This document shows positions 14,130 through 24,206 of a DNA stretch of 64,000 nucleotides, one piece after another (the stretch's first letter is position 1; each line of letters begins with the position of its first letter). Below the pieces are notes generated by a model that had not been told where the DNA came from, did no database searches, and saw only the letters and a program-made list of their open reading frames with translations. The stretch lies in contig OZ021721.1 of the NCBI GenBank assembly GCA_963978545.1, positions 40,868,785 to 40,932,784 of the forward strand, in the 5' to 3' direction. The DNA comes from Linyphia triangularis (taxonomy: Eukaryota; Arthropoda; Arachnida; Araneae; Linyphiidae). A program made the position numbers and the translations under genes.

Positions 14130-17100
14130 TTACACTCAATTCAGTAGGTATGTGTTCAAAGTAACTATTTTTAAGAGATTAATTCGCAACTTAGTTTTCT
14201 CCCTTTCATTTAAGATGTTTTGTACAAAAAAAAATTCTTAATGTACTTTTCAAGAGAAAGCAAAATCTCCTTTTCATGTTTAGTTGGAGAAAATGTTCAA
14301 AGGCATTTAAAAAGTATATAATTAAAAAAATGTTTTTAATTAGGCAGGATTATTTGCATGGAGGTTCATATCTGGAGAGGTGTACAGCGACTAAAGTTTT
14401 TGTTTAAGTCTTGATTTTTTGAAAATGGGAATTGGATTTCCTAAATGAAAGTTAGTTAATAGTTTTGCATTAAATTTCTGTTTGGATTGATAATTTAATT
14501 CCTATAGTTTGCTTTTTTTTTGTATAATATTTGTTAATTTTTTTTTTTTTAACTTCACAATATTATTTAGTTCATTTATTCAAAATTATTAAGCTGTATG
14601 GGGCAGAGGTTTTGGAATTTATAACAAGTAATGGAACGAGGGGTTATGGCTATAAATCGTAGTTTAATACAGGAAAGAGAAAATTAGGGTGATTGATGAA
14701 TGGAATTGTTTGACTGTGGATAAAGGGAATTCAATTAGGGTGAGTGATTTTTAAAAGAAAATTAGATACTTATTGAGAGATAGTTAAAGACTATTGATTA
14801 TTTTTAGTTGAGCCAACCTTGATGGGCATCGTTCATGTAGTTTGTAGACTTCTTTTGTATTTGTATTAGTATTTTTCCACGTTACTTTATTTTTTGAAAA
14901 TCGACGTTGAACAACATTATATAAATCAACATTACGGACTCCTTTACCAGGTCAGTTATTAGTATTATTATTATTATTATTATTTGTAGTTGTTGGAAAT
15001 AATAATTATATTTAAAAATTTTAAAATTACATTTAAAATTCATTAAATTTGAAGTTGAAGTGTAATCTCCATTAACGTTTGTTGTCCATACGTTGAATTT
15101 TTTCTCCAAAACTGCAATTTGAAAATTTAAAAAAGTAATATCAAAATGAAGCCCTCTTACTACATAGTCTATTGAATTGGTTTGAGATTGTAAGAAAGCA
15201 CGCTATCTGCAAGTGATTAATTTCTCTAAAAAAATGTCTTCTAAAAACTCTTTCTTTTGTTTGAGGGGAAGGGGGATTCTTAATTCTTAATTAAAATGAA
15301 ATTGAGAATTAAATACTTATTAATGAAATGCAAATGAGCATTAATTATTGATTGTTTAAACTGTAATTTTAAAGTAATTAACCAATAATTCAAATTAATA
15401 AAGTGATGAATTATTAGTAAAAAATGTATGATAAATTAAATAAAAATTCAGTGACAATTAATTAAAAAAGTATTCACAATTCATAACAACTTAATATTTT
15501 TTTGCTTTTAATCAGGACTGGTATAGATTTGAGTATGCAAAATGACGATTAACCCCCTCCCCCCTTCTCCCAACGACGCTCCTGATGTTCATCTTTATTC
15601 TGGATTAAAAAAAATATCTACCTGAAAATTCCGGAATTAAAGGTGTTTGAGCAGGATCTAATTTCCGGATAATAGAATGGGACACCTACCAAGGGCTCAC
15701 GTAACTCAGGGACCAATTTTTTTATTGTTAAATATAAATATGTTTTAATTTATGTTATGGGAATTTCAAACAGCGTGTTAATTATTCAGTACTCAGAATT
15801 GAAACTCAAAAAATGCACAGGAAATTTTGTAGATTCAGTTACTTAAAAACAGAATATTACTGTCACTGAAAGGTAATTTTTAATGAATCGGAATCACACA
15901 ATAAATGAAATAACATACAAGAATGTATGATTAGAACTGGAAAATCATCTGAACGTAGCAATGGAGCAGATCGGACCAGTGAAAATGGGGTGGATGGGCC
16001 CGCCATTTTGCTTTATTTAAACCACATTTATCACTGGTTAAAAGTATATAACATATTGATATTATTTTGAGTAGAAAGATATTTTGATTTCTTTAGAGAT
16101 TAATCACAAGACACGTGGATTAACTATCTGTTGGAGTTCAATGTATCGTATGTAGTTTCATGCATTTGATGCATGAGTGTAAAAGCTTCTTGTTTAGCCG
16201 TCACGGGTGAAAATGGAAAGTGCATTGATTGAAACCAAATGTCGATAGTAAAGTTTCTAATGAGTTTATGAAAGTATACTACCCCTTAATTTGGATTTCA
16301 TTGACAAATCTTTACTACTTTTAAGTAAAAATTACTATTTACATTGCGAAACCTGAATTTTTTTCAACTAAATTTTTGTACCGAACTATATCTTTTAATT
16401 AAAGTTTCCTGTTAAAATTAATATATTATGTGCATTGATTAAAAATATTTTTATAAGTTATAACATTTCTTATTATATTTTTTCAGCAATTTACAAACAA
16501 TACGTAACAGTATAGACTCCATAGCAAACTTTTACTTCTTAGATAAAAACAAAAGTTGAAGATGGGTCTGAAAAAAGCAGTCGATCTGAAGAAAATGTGC
16601 CCTTTACTGAAAACGTATCCGTAAATTCAAACTTTTACCCCAAACAACTGCGCCGAAAAACTCATAATCCAACTGAAAAGAGTGAAACCAGATACTCAAG
16701 ATAACTGTAAATAAAACCATGTGGTTTAAATAGAAAAATTAAAAAAGTATTTTTTTTTTTCACTTTTGGCCAACTTTTTCGTCATTTTGCTCCACTTTGC
16801 GTTAGAGTTCAATATTCCACTTAAATCATTAGGACGGTATTGTGTAAAGTTTCAAAATGTGGGCCTAGATTCTTAGACTTCCATTCATACATAGCTGATC
16901 AAAATTAAACCCAACAAAAACAAGGAGGAAAGCAAATCAACGTAGAAGGAAAAAATTAGGACGAGGAAAAAAGGAATGAAGAAGAGAATGAAAGAGATCT
17001 TGAAATTATGGATTTATTTTATGAGCATTTAAACTGATATGTCAAGTTTATCGAAAATACTTTTGTGTATTATTAATATGTTTTATTTAATTAAAAGTCC

Positions 17101-20100
17101 TATACATGTATCGTTCTTACATTATGCCTCCTACAGGACTTGTAAAAATTTACAAAATGGACCAATGTTCCCCGATGAACTCATTGGGGTACATTGGTCC
17201 ATTTTGTAAATTTCTATAAGTCCTTTAGTCCACACATTTCTTTATAGCAGTTAAGCTTTAATAATAGAAGCATTTATCCTTTCGTGGTTCTCTCTCTTTA
17301 CGACTTGTCAATGTTAAAAGAAGGACATTTCAATTTTTTAAACATATTCAAAACACGCATCGCATATGCCTTTATTCTGAATCCTACCATGAACAACTTT
17401 TTAATGTTCAATGCATTATAATATAAGAAAACTGGGGTGAAATTTGCAAAAAAAAATATCAAATGTTGGCATTCATCTTTGGGATAATGACACTCAGTTA
17501 TTGTCAACCTGCGCACTTTACTGCGAAAAACTTTTTTATTTGCCATAGTAATTTTGAGGAAAATAAACTATTCGCGAAAGAAGGAATTTTTCATTACGGC
17601 CTTTAAAAACAACGTTCCATCAAAAGAATGCCCCCAGCTTCAATGGAATTCCTAAAAGCAGTTTATGACTTCAGAATTCCATTCCTGCAGTGAATAGATC
17701 TTTGCCAGCTGGCTGATGCCAGTAGTTCTTAATATTAACTACGACGAAAGGGATGAATGGTTAAATCATATGTGAACGATATATCAGCTTTTTCTCCTAA
17801 ATTTTCAATAAAAGCTGCAAAAGTACAGGATATAAAATATTTCTTACAAAATATGTCAACGTATGCATCAACAGATGCGGGTTATGGCATTTCCCTCGAC
17901 TCTACGGCGTCTAAATATCATATTTACACTTGCATGTCTGCCGTTTAAACATCGGATTTTGCGACGGTACACTTCCACGCCTCTAGATCTCGTCTAGCCA
18001 TCACTTATTGGTAAGGGGGATATGTGTCTCTAGACTCTAGACTTTTCAATTTCTTTCTTTACACTCAATAAATATTACAAATTTAATAAAGGACATCAAA
18101 AAATTTTACAACTAAGGAATTAGATTTAAAGCCATGAATTTATTCATGGCCAATAGCCGTATACTTACTAATATATGAAAGTTTATGTATTCGTTGGTTT
18201 GCTATTAAGACACGATAAAACATATTAAATGAAATTGTCATGATATCTCAATCAATTTCCATGTTATTAGGATCATGGAGGAATAATGTGAAAGGAGAAC
18301 TCATATTAATTTGCCCCCAGATAGAAAATTATGCCACGTAATCTGTAGAAAAAAACCAAAAGACATAATAAACTCTTTCGGTTGTTCGTTGGCTTTCTAT
18401 AGCCTGGCTAAAAAATTCAACGAAAATTTTTCTGTGTCAAAGATTTTTCAATACTACATTGCATTCAATTGTTCTGAAAAGTCATTGATCTTAGATCATA
18501 AATAAATCTGTAGTGCTTGTCTGAGGGATTGACTATTACTACGTTATCACAGATAGTTTCCAGTGGGGAGGGTATAAAGAATAAGGCGCTGAGCGCTTGC
18601 CAGAGCAAATAACTTTTAACGGGGCGAAGGCAAATCAAGAGCTCTTATTAAAGTAATGTACAAGAGAGCACATTAAAGGAAAGAGCACATTTGTCATGGT
18701 TGTGACAAAAAATAAATAAATTTAAAATACAAATACATTTTAGAGACAAAAAAAAAATAACACAAGTTGCAAATTTGTATGACTTATAAAACGAGTTAAA
18801 AGTAATATAATTTTTTTAAGAAATGCAACCGTTACTTGGTGAGTTAATAAACTAAATACTCATGACAATTACCCAGAATTGAAAAGTCATACATTTTACT
18901 GAATCATCGTACATTTTATCCTCCTATATATTTTATTAGTAAACTTTTGCGAGCATCTTTCCTTTAAAGTATTCGTAAAATTTTGTAAAATTGCATTTAA
19001 ATATTATTATTTTTATTTCTTCTTCTTTTCAGCCAATCTTTATATTGTCTTTGTGTCTCCTACGCTACTAAAATATCTTATCAGAAGTGCCCATCCCTCT
19101 CTAACGTTTAGTATGAGATCCATCTCCTCCCCCTTTCCCAATTAAAAGTTTTTCCCCTACAAAGCAAAGCTAAAAAAAAAATTTTCATCAAAAAACCAAA
19201 CCCCGCAAAGATGAAGGGACGGATTTTAAAACTTTTTATCTTTTTCTCAAATTTTAATTTTTTTTTTTAAGGTTGAACGTTTTGATGGGAGGGAGAGGAG
19301 AGGACTGACCCTCCCCCCCCCCAAACCCCTATAAACTCACTTTTATTGATCTTTGACGAAAATTATTAGTTTGCTCTCTTTCACTTTTGGCACTTTTTAC
19401 CTCGAATTCGTCGTCTCTTTATAATGGTGTAATAATTAGTCACTTGGTGTTATGTAAGTTAGTTAACAGTAGTGCTGCCGTACTAGGCACAAAAGTCGTA
19501 TCTGCTGAGCTAAAATGAGAAATTGCGGTTAATAGCTACATAATTTTATGATGTCGTAGATGCTATCTTATAAACTAATTTATTAATATTTTTAATATTT
19601 CCAGTTCAGATACTACTATTAAACCTCACCAGTATGCAAACAATATTGCAGAGAACCACATATGGTAACAATAGCTCAGTTTGGCTAAAAAATGCAGATA
19701 CGAACTTTGTGCTTAGAACAACAGATAGGTCAAGACTAAGTCCTCCCTTCAGTAACTAATGCATTATTGATATTTAAATATCCATTCAAATCTTCTCGAT
19801 AGCGTCGACAATCGGAAATTTCAATCCATTATGTGGTCAAGTACGAATATTTACAAATCGAGGATTCCGACAGCTTGATAATAATTACAATTAGTTGGTT
19901 GGTTGATTTGTACGCACAACGACCTATTTTTATACTCAATAACGGCTAATCAGAAAGGGACTTACAGCTTAACGTGGATTCTGAACCACAACAAACTTCC
20001 ACGCCTTACCCCAGGATTCAAACCCGGCATCTTTGGCATGCAAGGAATTACATTAAGAAACAATTTCCGAGAGAAGGCAGATCACTCACCTTTTTGACGC

Positions 20101-22536
20101 GCGCGTAGCTTGGGTGTTCAAAATAATATCTAAAAACGCTTAACGAAACTGACGAAATGTTTTCACAATTAAATAATGCGGTTATTAAATTCGAATTTTG
20201 ATGTGTGGTGTATGGGTGAGTGGGTTGGGAGTGGGGGGGGGGGGGAGGGAGGAGAACAATCAGATCCCACCAGCCAGGCTACAGCCTTGCGCTAGTAAAT
20301 ACACCTTCGATGCTTCATATCAATTATATTGCTTCACCTCTATAAGAAAGCTTGATTTTTTTTGGTCTTATTTAAAAAAAATTCACGGAAAAATATGAAC
20401 AAGAACTCGTAACTAAGGTGTTAGCACTATTAATTAATTTGTTTACGTGGAATTTTTGTTTATTGGCGTTTAAGATAATTATAGTTATACGTTTAAATTG
20501 GAAAAATTACTTGCTTCATTAGGATAAGAACCCTAACCTTCCTAAAAATGGTAATTTATCATCCAGTATTCTTTTAAGGTTAGTACAGATTTAATAAAAA
20601 AATATGGTCGTGTTTCTTTTTATATATTTTTAATTTACTATTTATTTATAGCACAATCGTAGTTTCAATGCAACGTAATCTAAAAAGCAAAAAATAGTGT
20701 ATGAAAGTTATAATACATAACGTTCTAAAAGATTATTAAGTGTTTAAGTTATTGAAGTCATTAAGTGTTGGAGTTCAGAAAGTATGAGAGGTGGAAGTGA
20801 TACCATAAATCATTTTTCACTTGGGATTGTGAAATATTTATACTGAACGCTTTTAACATTATTTGCCAGCATGCCAGTCCCATTCAAATCATAATTTTTT
20901 TTTTAAAACATTGGTGATAAAAGACGATTGGAAAATGAAATTAGGACGAACAATAAAAGGAAAATCAAGAAACTTGATCGTTACGCTCACTTCTGAAATT
21001 GTTTTTCAATTTTAATGTGTGAGTTATTAAGAGAAACAATATGGAAATCTGTATTTTTTTGTAAGTGTTATAATTAATTGTATTTAGTTGTATACTTTTT
21101 CTTCATTTTTAATGATTTATAACTTCACCGGTTGAACACTTCTTGAATTGAAATTGTCAAATGACATGTTAACAAATAAAAAATAAATTCATAAATAATT
21201 CGTAAAAAATAAATAAAGGTATGAGATAGAGAAAAATATATGTCAATCAGATGGATAGTTGGAATGCGTAAAGTTGTCAAGAATAAAGTAAAAACAAAAC
21301 CCAGATTATAATTCCTTTGTATTTCGATAAATCTTCAAAATTTTAATGTTGTGGCCTTTTCAAAAAAAATTATAGAAAAGTTATGACAACGATGATGGAA
21401 ATTTTAATTACCACAAACATAAATTACTTCCCGATTTTGAAAAGCTTCCCTACGATTCTCTGATAAATCAATTATAAAATTCACTAAAAAAATATTCCCG
21501 ACTTCTAAGTTTTATATATTCTCTTACTATACTGAAGAATTTGTTGTAGAAAACCCATGTGTAATTTTAACTTTTCGTTAAGAGACAAAAAAGAAGGGCT
21601 CTTTTCATTGTTTTACTGGCTTTTTAAAGTTGCATGCTTTATAATAATGTAATGCTTTTGCTTTTAAATTAAACATGATATGATGCTTAATTTTTCCACT
21701 TCAAATATTAATTGAATTTTATTCGTAAAATAAAAAAAAACTCCCTGTATCTGTAATGCGGTTTAAAAATCAGTTATAAAAAATTTCGACTTGGAAAAAA
21801 TTATTTTTGTCATAATTATGTATGTTATTACTGGCACATAGAATAAAAGAAGGTACCGAAAGAATAGTGTGAAAAAAATAGAATGAAAGATGAAGGAGAA
21901 ATAAAAAGCAAGTTGTTCTATAATTTAACTGTAGAGAAAGGTATTATAGGAACAGTGTGGGGAAAAGCCTCAAAGTTCAATGCAAGGATATCATAGGAAA
22001 TAAAACAGAACGCTATTGTAGAACATTGTAAGAATACAGGTATCATAGGAAAGTGTGAAGAAATGGATCAACTACAGTATAAGGATATGATAGAAAATAT
22101 GTATAATAAAAAAGCATCATAGGAACACAGAGATAAAATTTGTGACAGGTACTATGTAAAGAAAGGTACTATAGAAAGCGCAAAGAAAAGTAATAAAAGA
22201 ATACTGAAAACTAAGGGGAAGAGATTGAAAGCAGTTATACCATAGGAAAGCGATTTTGTCCCCAAATCCTTTCTCTACATTTCTGTCCAATGCATTGTAG
22301 GCGAGATTTGTCCTCGCGCCCTCGAACCACTTGATGGAGATGGGGCCCTTCTCAATGTTGAAGTTGTATTTGCAAAGGGGCCCCACAGGGCCCACTTTCC
22401 AAAACAACTCTCGGGCTAACTGCCCCCAGAAGGCGTCAGGATCTTGAATCGAACGCTCGTACATAGAGCGGTATTGTTCCATGTTAGGCACATGGGAGCG
22501 CGCGGACACCTCGCCGCTCGGAACGAACGTCGCCAT
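1510..22536 (-). CDS. ACSS2: Acetyl-CoA synthetase (cytosolic ACSS2-like), N-terminal third, five exons, continues past the left edge
   Basis: The enzyme joins acetate, ATP and CoA to make acetyl-CoA through an acetyl-AMP intermediate, in cytosol and nucleus. Coding exons in transcript order are 22536-22241, 12071-11980, 5884-5781, 4435-4363 and 1585-1510. All have AG acceptors and GT donors, and phases run 2, 1, 0, 1, 2 without conflict, giving about 213 codons with no stop. The translation follows the ACSS family in order: EVSARSHV and FWGQLAREL in exon 1, [20 protein letters not shown] in exon 2, [12 protein letters not shown] in exon 3, [17 protein letters not shown] in exon 4, and [18 protein letters not shown] in exon 5. 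The family is usually 650-700 residues, so the P-loop, adenylation core and C-terminal lid lie left of the window. No mitochondrial leader is seen, which favours the cytosolic form over ACSS1. Introns are 1.3-10.2 kb and filled with repeats. Confidence 0.93.
2040..2600 (+). pseudogene. Decayed CR1/Jockey-type non-LTR retrotransposon, reverse transcriptase relic
   Basis: Translation in shifting frames gives reverse transcriptase landmarks in order: [16 protein letters not shown], then GNYRPIS, then [13 protein letters not shown]. These are the fingers and palm motifs A-side of non-LTR elements. Stop codons and frameshifts separate them and no YADD box is found, so the copy is dead. It lies in the fourth ACSS2 intron, on the strand opposite to the gene. 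Confidence 0.75.
2601..4362. repeat. ACSS2 intron 4 remainder with four copies of a tgtcccgtgcgtcag-type motif
   Basis: Apart from G-runs near 2812-2880, the notable content is a 14-15 base motif on the plus strand. It occurs at 3261 (tgtctcgtgcgtcag), 3437 (tgtcccgtgcgtcag), 4080 (tgtcccgtgcgttcg) and 4248 (tgtcccgtgcatcag). The motif is GC-rich within very A+T-rich sequence that otherwise looks unalike. The spacings are 176, 643 and 168 bases. Confidence 0.6.
4363..4435 (-). CDS. ACSS2: ACSS2 coding exon 4
   Basis: This 73-base exon encodes [20 protein letters not shown] followed by LITA, with acceptor ttttcag above 4435 and donor gtaaat below 4363. It continues directly from HSIV of exon 3, as in the family (HSIV then F/GGFS). 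One base remains to be completed by exon 5 as an Asp codon. Confidence 0.92.
5195..5315 (-). mobile_element. Degenerate SINE, same family as 8850-9029
   Basis: The segment keeps the family order: ...gctcaacgac, then ...tcaagt.aaaatctacagctta, then a gattccgaacca-type block and ...cccacg. It aligns to the middle of the intact copy at 8850-9029. The tRNA-like head and clean target duplications are not recognisable, so this is an old copy. Confidence 0.5.
5781..5884 (-). CDS. ACSS2: ACSS2 coding exon 3
   Basis: This 104-base exon encodes [20 protein letters not shown] followed by [14 protein letters not shown], the most conserved N-terminal block of the family. The acceptor is attttag above 5884. 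The donor is gtaagt at 5780-5775, and the exon ends in phase 0. Where most relatives have I-P-E-L, this copy has I-L-E-L, which is a tolerable change. Confidence 0.94.
5985..6335 (+). mobile_element. tRNA-derived SINE, plus strand
   Basis: The head looks like a tRNA: a box A region at about 5998-6010 (tagtatagtggctagagc) and a perfect box B at 6042-6052 (ggttcgaatcc) flanked by complementary cccgg and ccggg arms. About 270 bases of non-tRNA body follow, with moderate GC content and ending near gtttagagtaatgaaataag. The long body argues against a free-standing tRNA gene. The 3' boundary and target duplication are uncertain. This family differs from the two minus-strand SINE families here. Confidence 0.65.
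6500..7125. repeat. Tandem repeat, three units of about 276-302 bp
   Basis: A conserved block, c.gtttccyctt.a.agacctc.c.gaaggc, recurs at about 6506, 6782 and 7084. The inter-block sequence is also shared (ctaacagta.taaattt, tatttgattatctgaattttattatgat, tgccatg-like stretches). Related single blocks occur at about 660, 8712 and 12555, so the unit is dispersed as well as tandem. Everything lies in ACSS2 introns or just left of them. Identity is moderate, so the array is old. Confidence 0.65.
8850..9029 (-). mobile_element. tRNA-derived SINE, intact copy, 11 bp target duplication
   Basis: Read on the minus strand, the tRNA-like head is at the right end. A box B of the ggctcgaatcc type lies within cccgg/ccggg arms and a box A-like ggttagcgctctgg precedes it. 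The body runs left to a (ccaa)n-type tail, seen on the plus strand as ttggttggttga. Target-site duplications are ttctattttgg (8839-8849) and ttcgattttgg (9030-9040), one mismatch. It lies in ACSS2 intron 2. Confidence 0.82.
10326..10372. repeat. Perfect 15-bp inverted repeat with 17-base spacer
   Basis: gttttcgatgacaag (10326-10340) is exactly complementary to cttgtcatcgaaaac (10358-10372). In this A+T-rich intron a perfect mixed-base 15-mer dyad is unlikely by chance at any given site. I do not recognise it as the end of a known element. Confidence 0.6.
11980..12071 (-). CDS. ACSS2: ACSS2 coding exon 2
   Basis: This 92-base exon encodes (W)[20 protein letters not shown] followed by [11 protein letters not shown], the family segment between the N-terminal domain and the first AMP-binding motif. 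The acceptor is tttatag just above 12071 and the donor is gtatga below 11980. One base completes the Trp codon from exon 1 and one base is left for the Gly codon shared with exon 3. Confidence 0.92.
13890..13968 (+). mobile_element. LINE/SINE 3' end relic with caacc/taacc tail
   Basis: The segment reads ggccctagcaaagcccatga, then gtcataaaacctcaaccaa and cataacctaaccc. It parallels the 3' end of the LINE near 35135-35185 (ggccctagtgtagctcttga, gtcagaaaactccaaacaac). The shared order suggests a truncated copy of a related 3' end. It is short, so the family assignment is tentative. Confidence 0.45.
14086..14127. repeat. 42-base poly-A run
   Basis: An uninterrupted run of A residues. It may be the tail of a retroposed sequence or a simple repeat. 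Such runs are prone to length error in sequencing and assembly. Confidence 0.9.
17136..17223. mobile_element. 88-bp fold-back hairpin (MITE-like)
   Basis: The left arm 17136-17175 and right arm 17184-17223 are complementary over about 40 bases with about five mismatches. Both carry the core acaaaatggaccaatgt on opposite strands. The spacer is about 8 bases. A near-perfect fold-back with almost no loop fits a tiny MITE or the remains of two joined terminal repeats. It lies in ACSS2 intron 1. Confidence 0.7.
19895..20045 (-). mobile_element. SINE, 5'-truncated copy of the 8850 family, 12 bp target duplication
   Basis: It matches 8850-9029 from the ttggttggttgatt tail through the box B region (ggattcaaacccgg on the plus strand). 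It then stops about 35 bases short of the tRNA-like 5' end. Flanks are aattacaattag (19883-19894) and aattacattaag (20046-20057). Loss of the 5' end with an intact tail is the usual result of incomplete target-primed reverse transcription. Confidence 0.8.
21940..22190. repeat. Irregular array of ggtatcataggaa-like motifs next to the ACSS2 exon 1 donor
   Basis: Variants of aggtatcataggaaag appear near 21940, 21986, 22039, 22083, 22115, 22148 and 22164. The spacing is 16-53 bases and the setting is purine-rich. The true exon 1/intron junction at 22235-22251 reads ttataccataggaaag on the plus strand, so the repeats resemble the splice-donor segment. On the transcribed strand they read ctttcctatgatacc and lack the GT. 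Confidence 0.5.
22241..22536 (-). CDS. ACSS2: ACSS2 coding exon 1 (start codon to W in IAFLW)
   Basis: I place the start at the ATG at 22536-22534, whose context AAGATGG is strong; the protein begins [18 protein letters not shown]. The frame stays open about 23 codons upstream but without another ATG. The exon encodes the acetyl-CoA synthetase N-terminal domain ([44 protein letters not shown]). It ends with two bases of a Trp codon before donor gtataa at 22240-22235. It is clearly more GC-rich than its surroundings. Confidence 0.92.
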
Positions 22537-22680
22537 CTTTCTGTGAATGGCCAATAGTCCGCGCGTGCGCCACTGAAAAAGAGCAAAACGCCACTGCAGC
22601 GCCACTAGGGGTAAGAGGTTGCTTCGGGTAGAAAGAGAGAGGGGGTGTTCTGTTCAATTTACTGAGCAGTGAAGTATGTC
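22537..22680 (-). promoter_or_regulatory. Probable 5' leader and promoter side of ACSS2
   Basis: The stretch just upstream of the ACSS2 start, together with exon 1, is the most GC- and CpG-rich segment in this part of the window. It stands out sharply from the A+T-rich flanks. No TATA box can be assigned with confidence and the transcription start is unknown. Calling this the leader and promoter is an inference from position and composition. Confidence 0.35.
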
Positions 22681-23609
22681 TTAGAAAGGTATTTAGAATC
22701 GTTAGGAAGAACAATATTAAGCTTTTTTCCCCCAAAAAACTTGAAAATGGAATTTATCGTTTGTTTGGAAAGTGCTTTTTTTTTTTTTGGTATTCTCAGA
22801 GGAGATGCACAAAGGAATTCAAACCATAAGTTTTTTTTATTATCATTATTGTTAATATAAATTATTGAGTTTGTAATAATTTATGTAAAAAAATATTTGA
22901 CAATTTCCATTTAATTGAAAATATTACCTACTTAACTAAAGCATACCTACTTTTAGAAGTGATACTTTTTCTTGTTGAAATTCTCCTCTTTTGATTTCTC
23001 TAGTGAATTAACGATTATACTTTTTCTGGCATTTTGCTGTAGTATCAAAGACTTAGCCCCCTCTCCAATTTCAACTCCTCAAATATTGCAAAAAAAGTTA
23101 CGAAATAAATTTTCTAAATGCAAACATATTTTTCTGAAAAGTTTGTATAGAATGTAGGTCAATGTTCAAATTAGATAATAATATATTAAACAAACTCTTC
23201 AAAATTAAGTAAATTATGACAGTTGATTATATTTTATGAGTTTTATTGTTGAACAATAAAATTACAATAATTGGTTATATCTTACTAGCTGCGTGGTCTC
23301 GCGTTGAAAAGACCCATCATTGGTGTATAGGTCCCAGCTTTTGGCGCTTCACTCGCTGAAAGGTTCATTGCTAAGCAAACCCAGTTCACTTGGCTTGATA
23401 AAAAGTTCATTGACATATAAGCACAGGCTGATTTCGCTCGCTGAAAGGTTCATCACTGTGGAAGCAAAAATTCGCTTTACTCGCTAAAAGATTAAATGCC
23501 ACGTAAACCTTTAATAATAAGAGCCCCTACCCTGTCGAGAAACAAAAAAAAAATGTCCCGGCTAATACAGTAACACAATCCCCATCACCCCTCTGGGAAT
23601 ATTTTAACA

Positions 23610-23996
23610 TTGTGTTTGTCAAACGTCCAATTAGAAGGCCAGAACTACTTTTATTAAAAGAAGTGAAATTTCATAACTGTACGCCTATTAGAAATCGCTT
23701 TATATAAAATTTAATTATAAAATAATTTCAAAAAATTAATAAAAATTGTAACACTTCGCTTATCAACAGTTCAATTAGAAGGAAAAATTTATTTTCATTA
23801 GCAATTTCAGAGCTGTACGCCGATTAAAAGTCGCTTAGTAAAAAAATTAATTAAAATTTTAACATTCTGTTTTTCAAAAGTCCAATTAGCAGACTAAAAC
23901 TACTTTTGTTGAAAATTTCAGAGCTGTATCCCTATTTGAAGTTCCTTTGTTAAAAAATGTAACTAATCAAAAAAAAAAAAAAAAAAAAAAAAAAAA
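23610..23996. repeat. Three diverged tandem monomers of about 110-145 bp ending in a 28-base poly-A run
   Basis: The block tccaattagaagg...ttatt...aatttcagagctgtacgcc recurs from about 23626, 23770 and 23881, followed by agtcgctt and aattttaacattctg-like sequence. A fourth, isolated copy lies at about 11205-11290 in ACSS2 intron 2. The array ends in poly-A (23969-23996), directly before the hAT fragment at 24018. Confidence 0.6.
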
Positions 23997-24017
23997 CCGA
24001 ATTAAAATTTTAACATT

Positions 24018-24206
24018 ATGTCACACAAAATCGAAGTTAATAAAAAGGATTTAATAAATATTGTGTGCATTTTGCCAATTTCAATTGCAACTGTTGAAAG
24101 AAGCTTTTCAATTGTACGATCATTAGAATCATATTTAAGAAACTCTATGATAGAAACAAGGATGAGCAGATTAGCACTTTTGTCCATTCACAGAACAGAG
24201 ATATAA
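24018..24206 (+). pseudogene. hAT transposase C-terminal dimerisation domain fragment
   Basis: The short open frame reads LPISIATVERSFSIVRSLES, then YLRNSMIETRMSRLALLSIH. This is the hAT dimerisation signature (PxSxAxVERxFS followed by LR..M...R...LALL.IHR). The rest of the transposase, including the DDE core and BED finger, is absent, so this is a remnant. Confidence 0.85.

Larger units (their letters stand above)
12072..22240. other. ACSS2 intron 1, remainder
   Basis: About 10 kb of A+T-rich sequence. Besides the listed repeats there is an (att)n run near 14956-14985. C-runs lie near 19309-19322. A region around 16500-16740 reads [14 protein letters not shown] and [14 protein letters not shown], then stops, with aataaa and T-runs downstream; it could be a processed-pseudogene tail, but no family is recognised. 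Exons 1 and 2 join in phase, so no coding exon is missing. Confidence 0.5.

Noticed and set aside
20228..20250. G-runs (here and near 2870, 26345, 63930) as quadruplex regulatory elements
   Set aside because: They are single homopolymer runs, several next to transposon ends, and prone to sequencing length error.
22537..22605. Longer ACSS2 N-terminus starting 23 codons upstream
   Set aside because: The upstream codon is GTG, not ATG, and the sequence lacks family similarity. The ATG at 22536 has a strong context.
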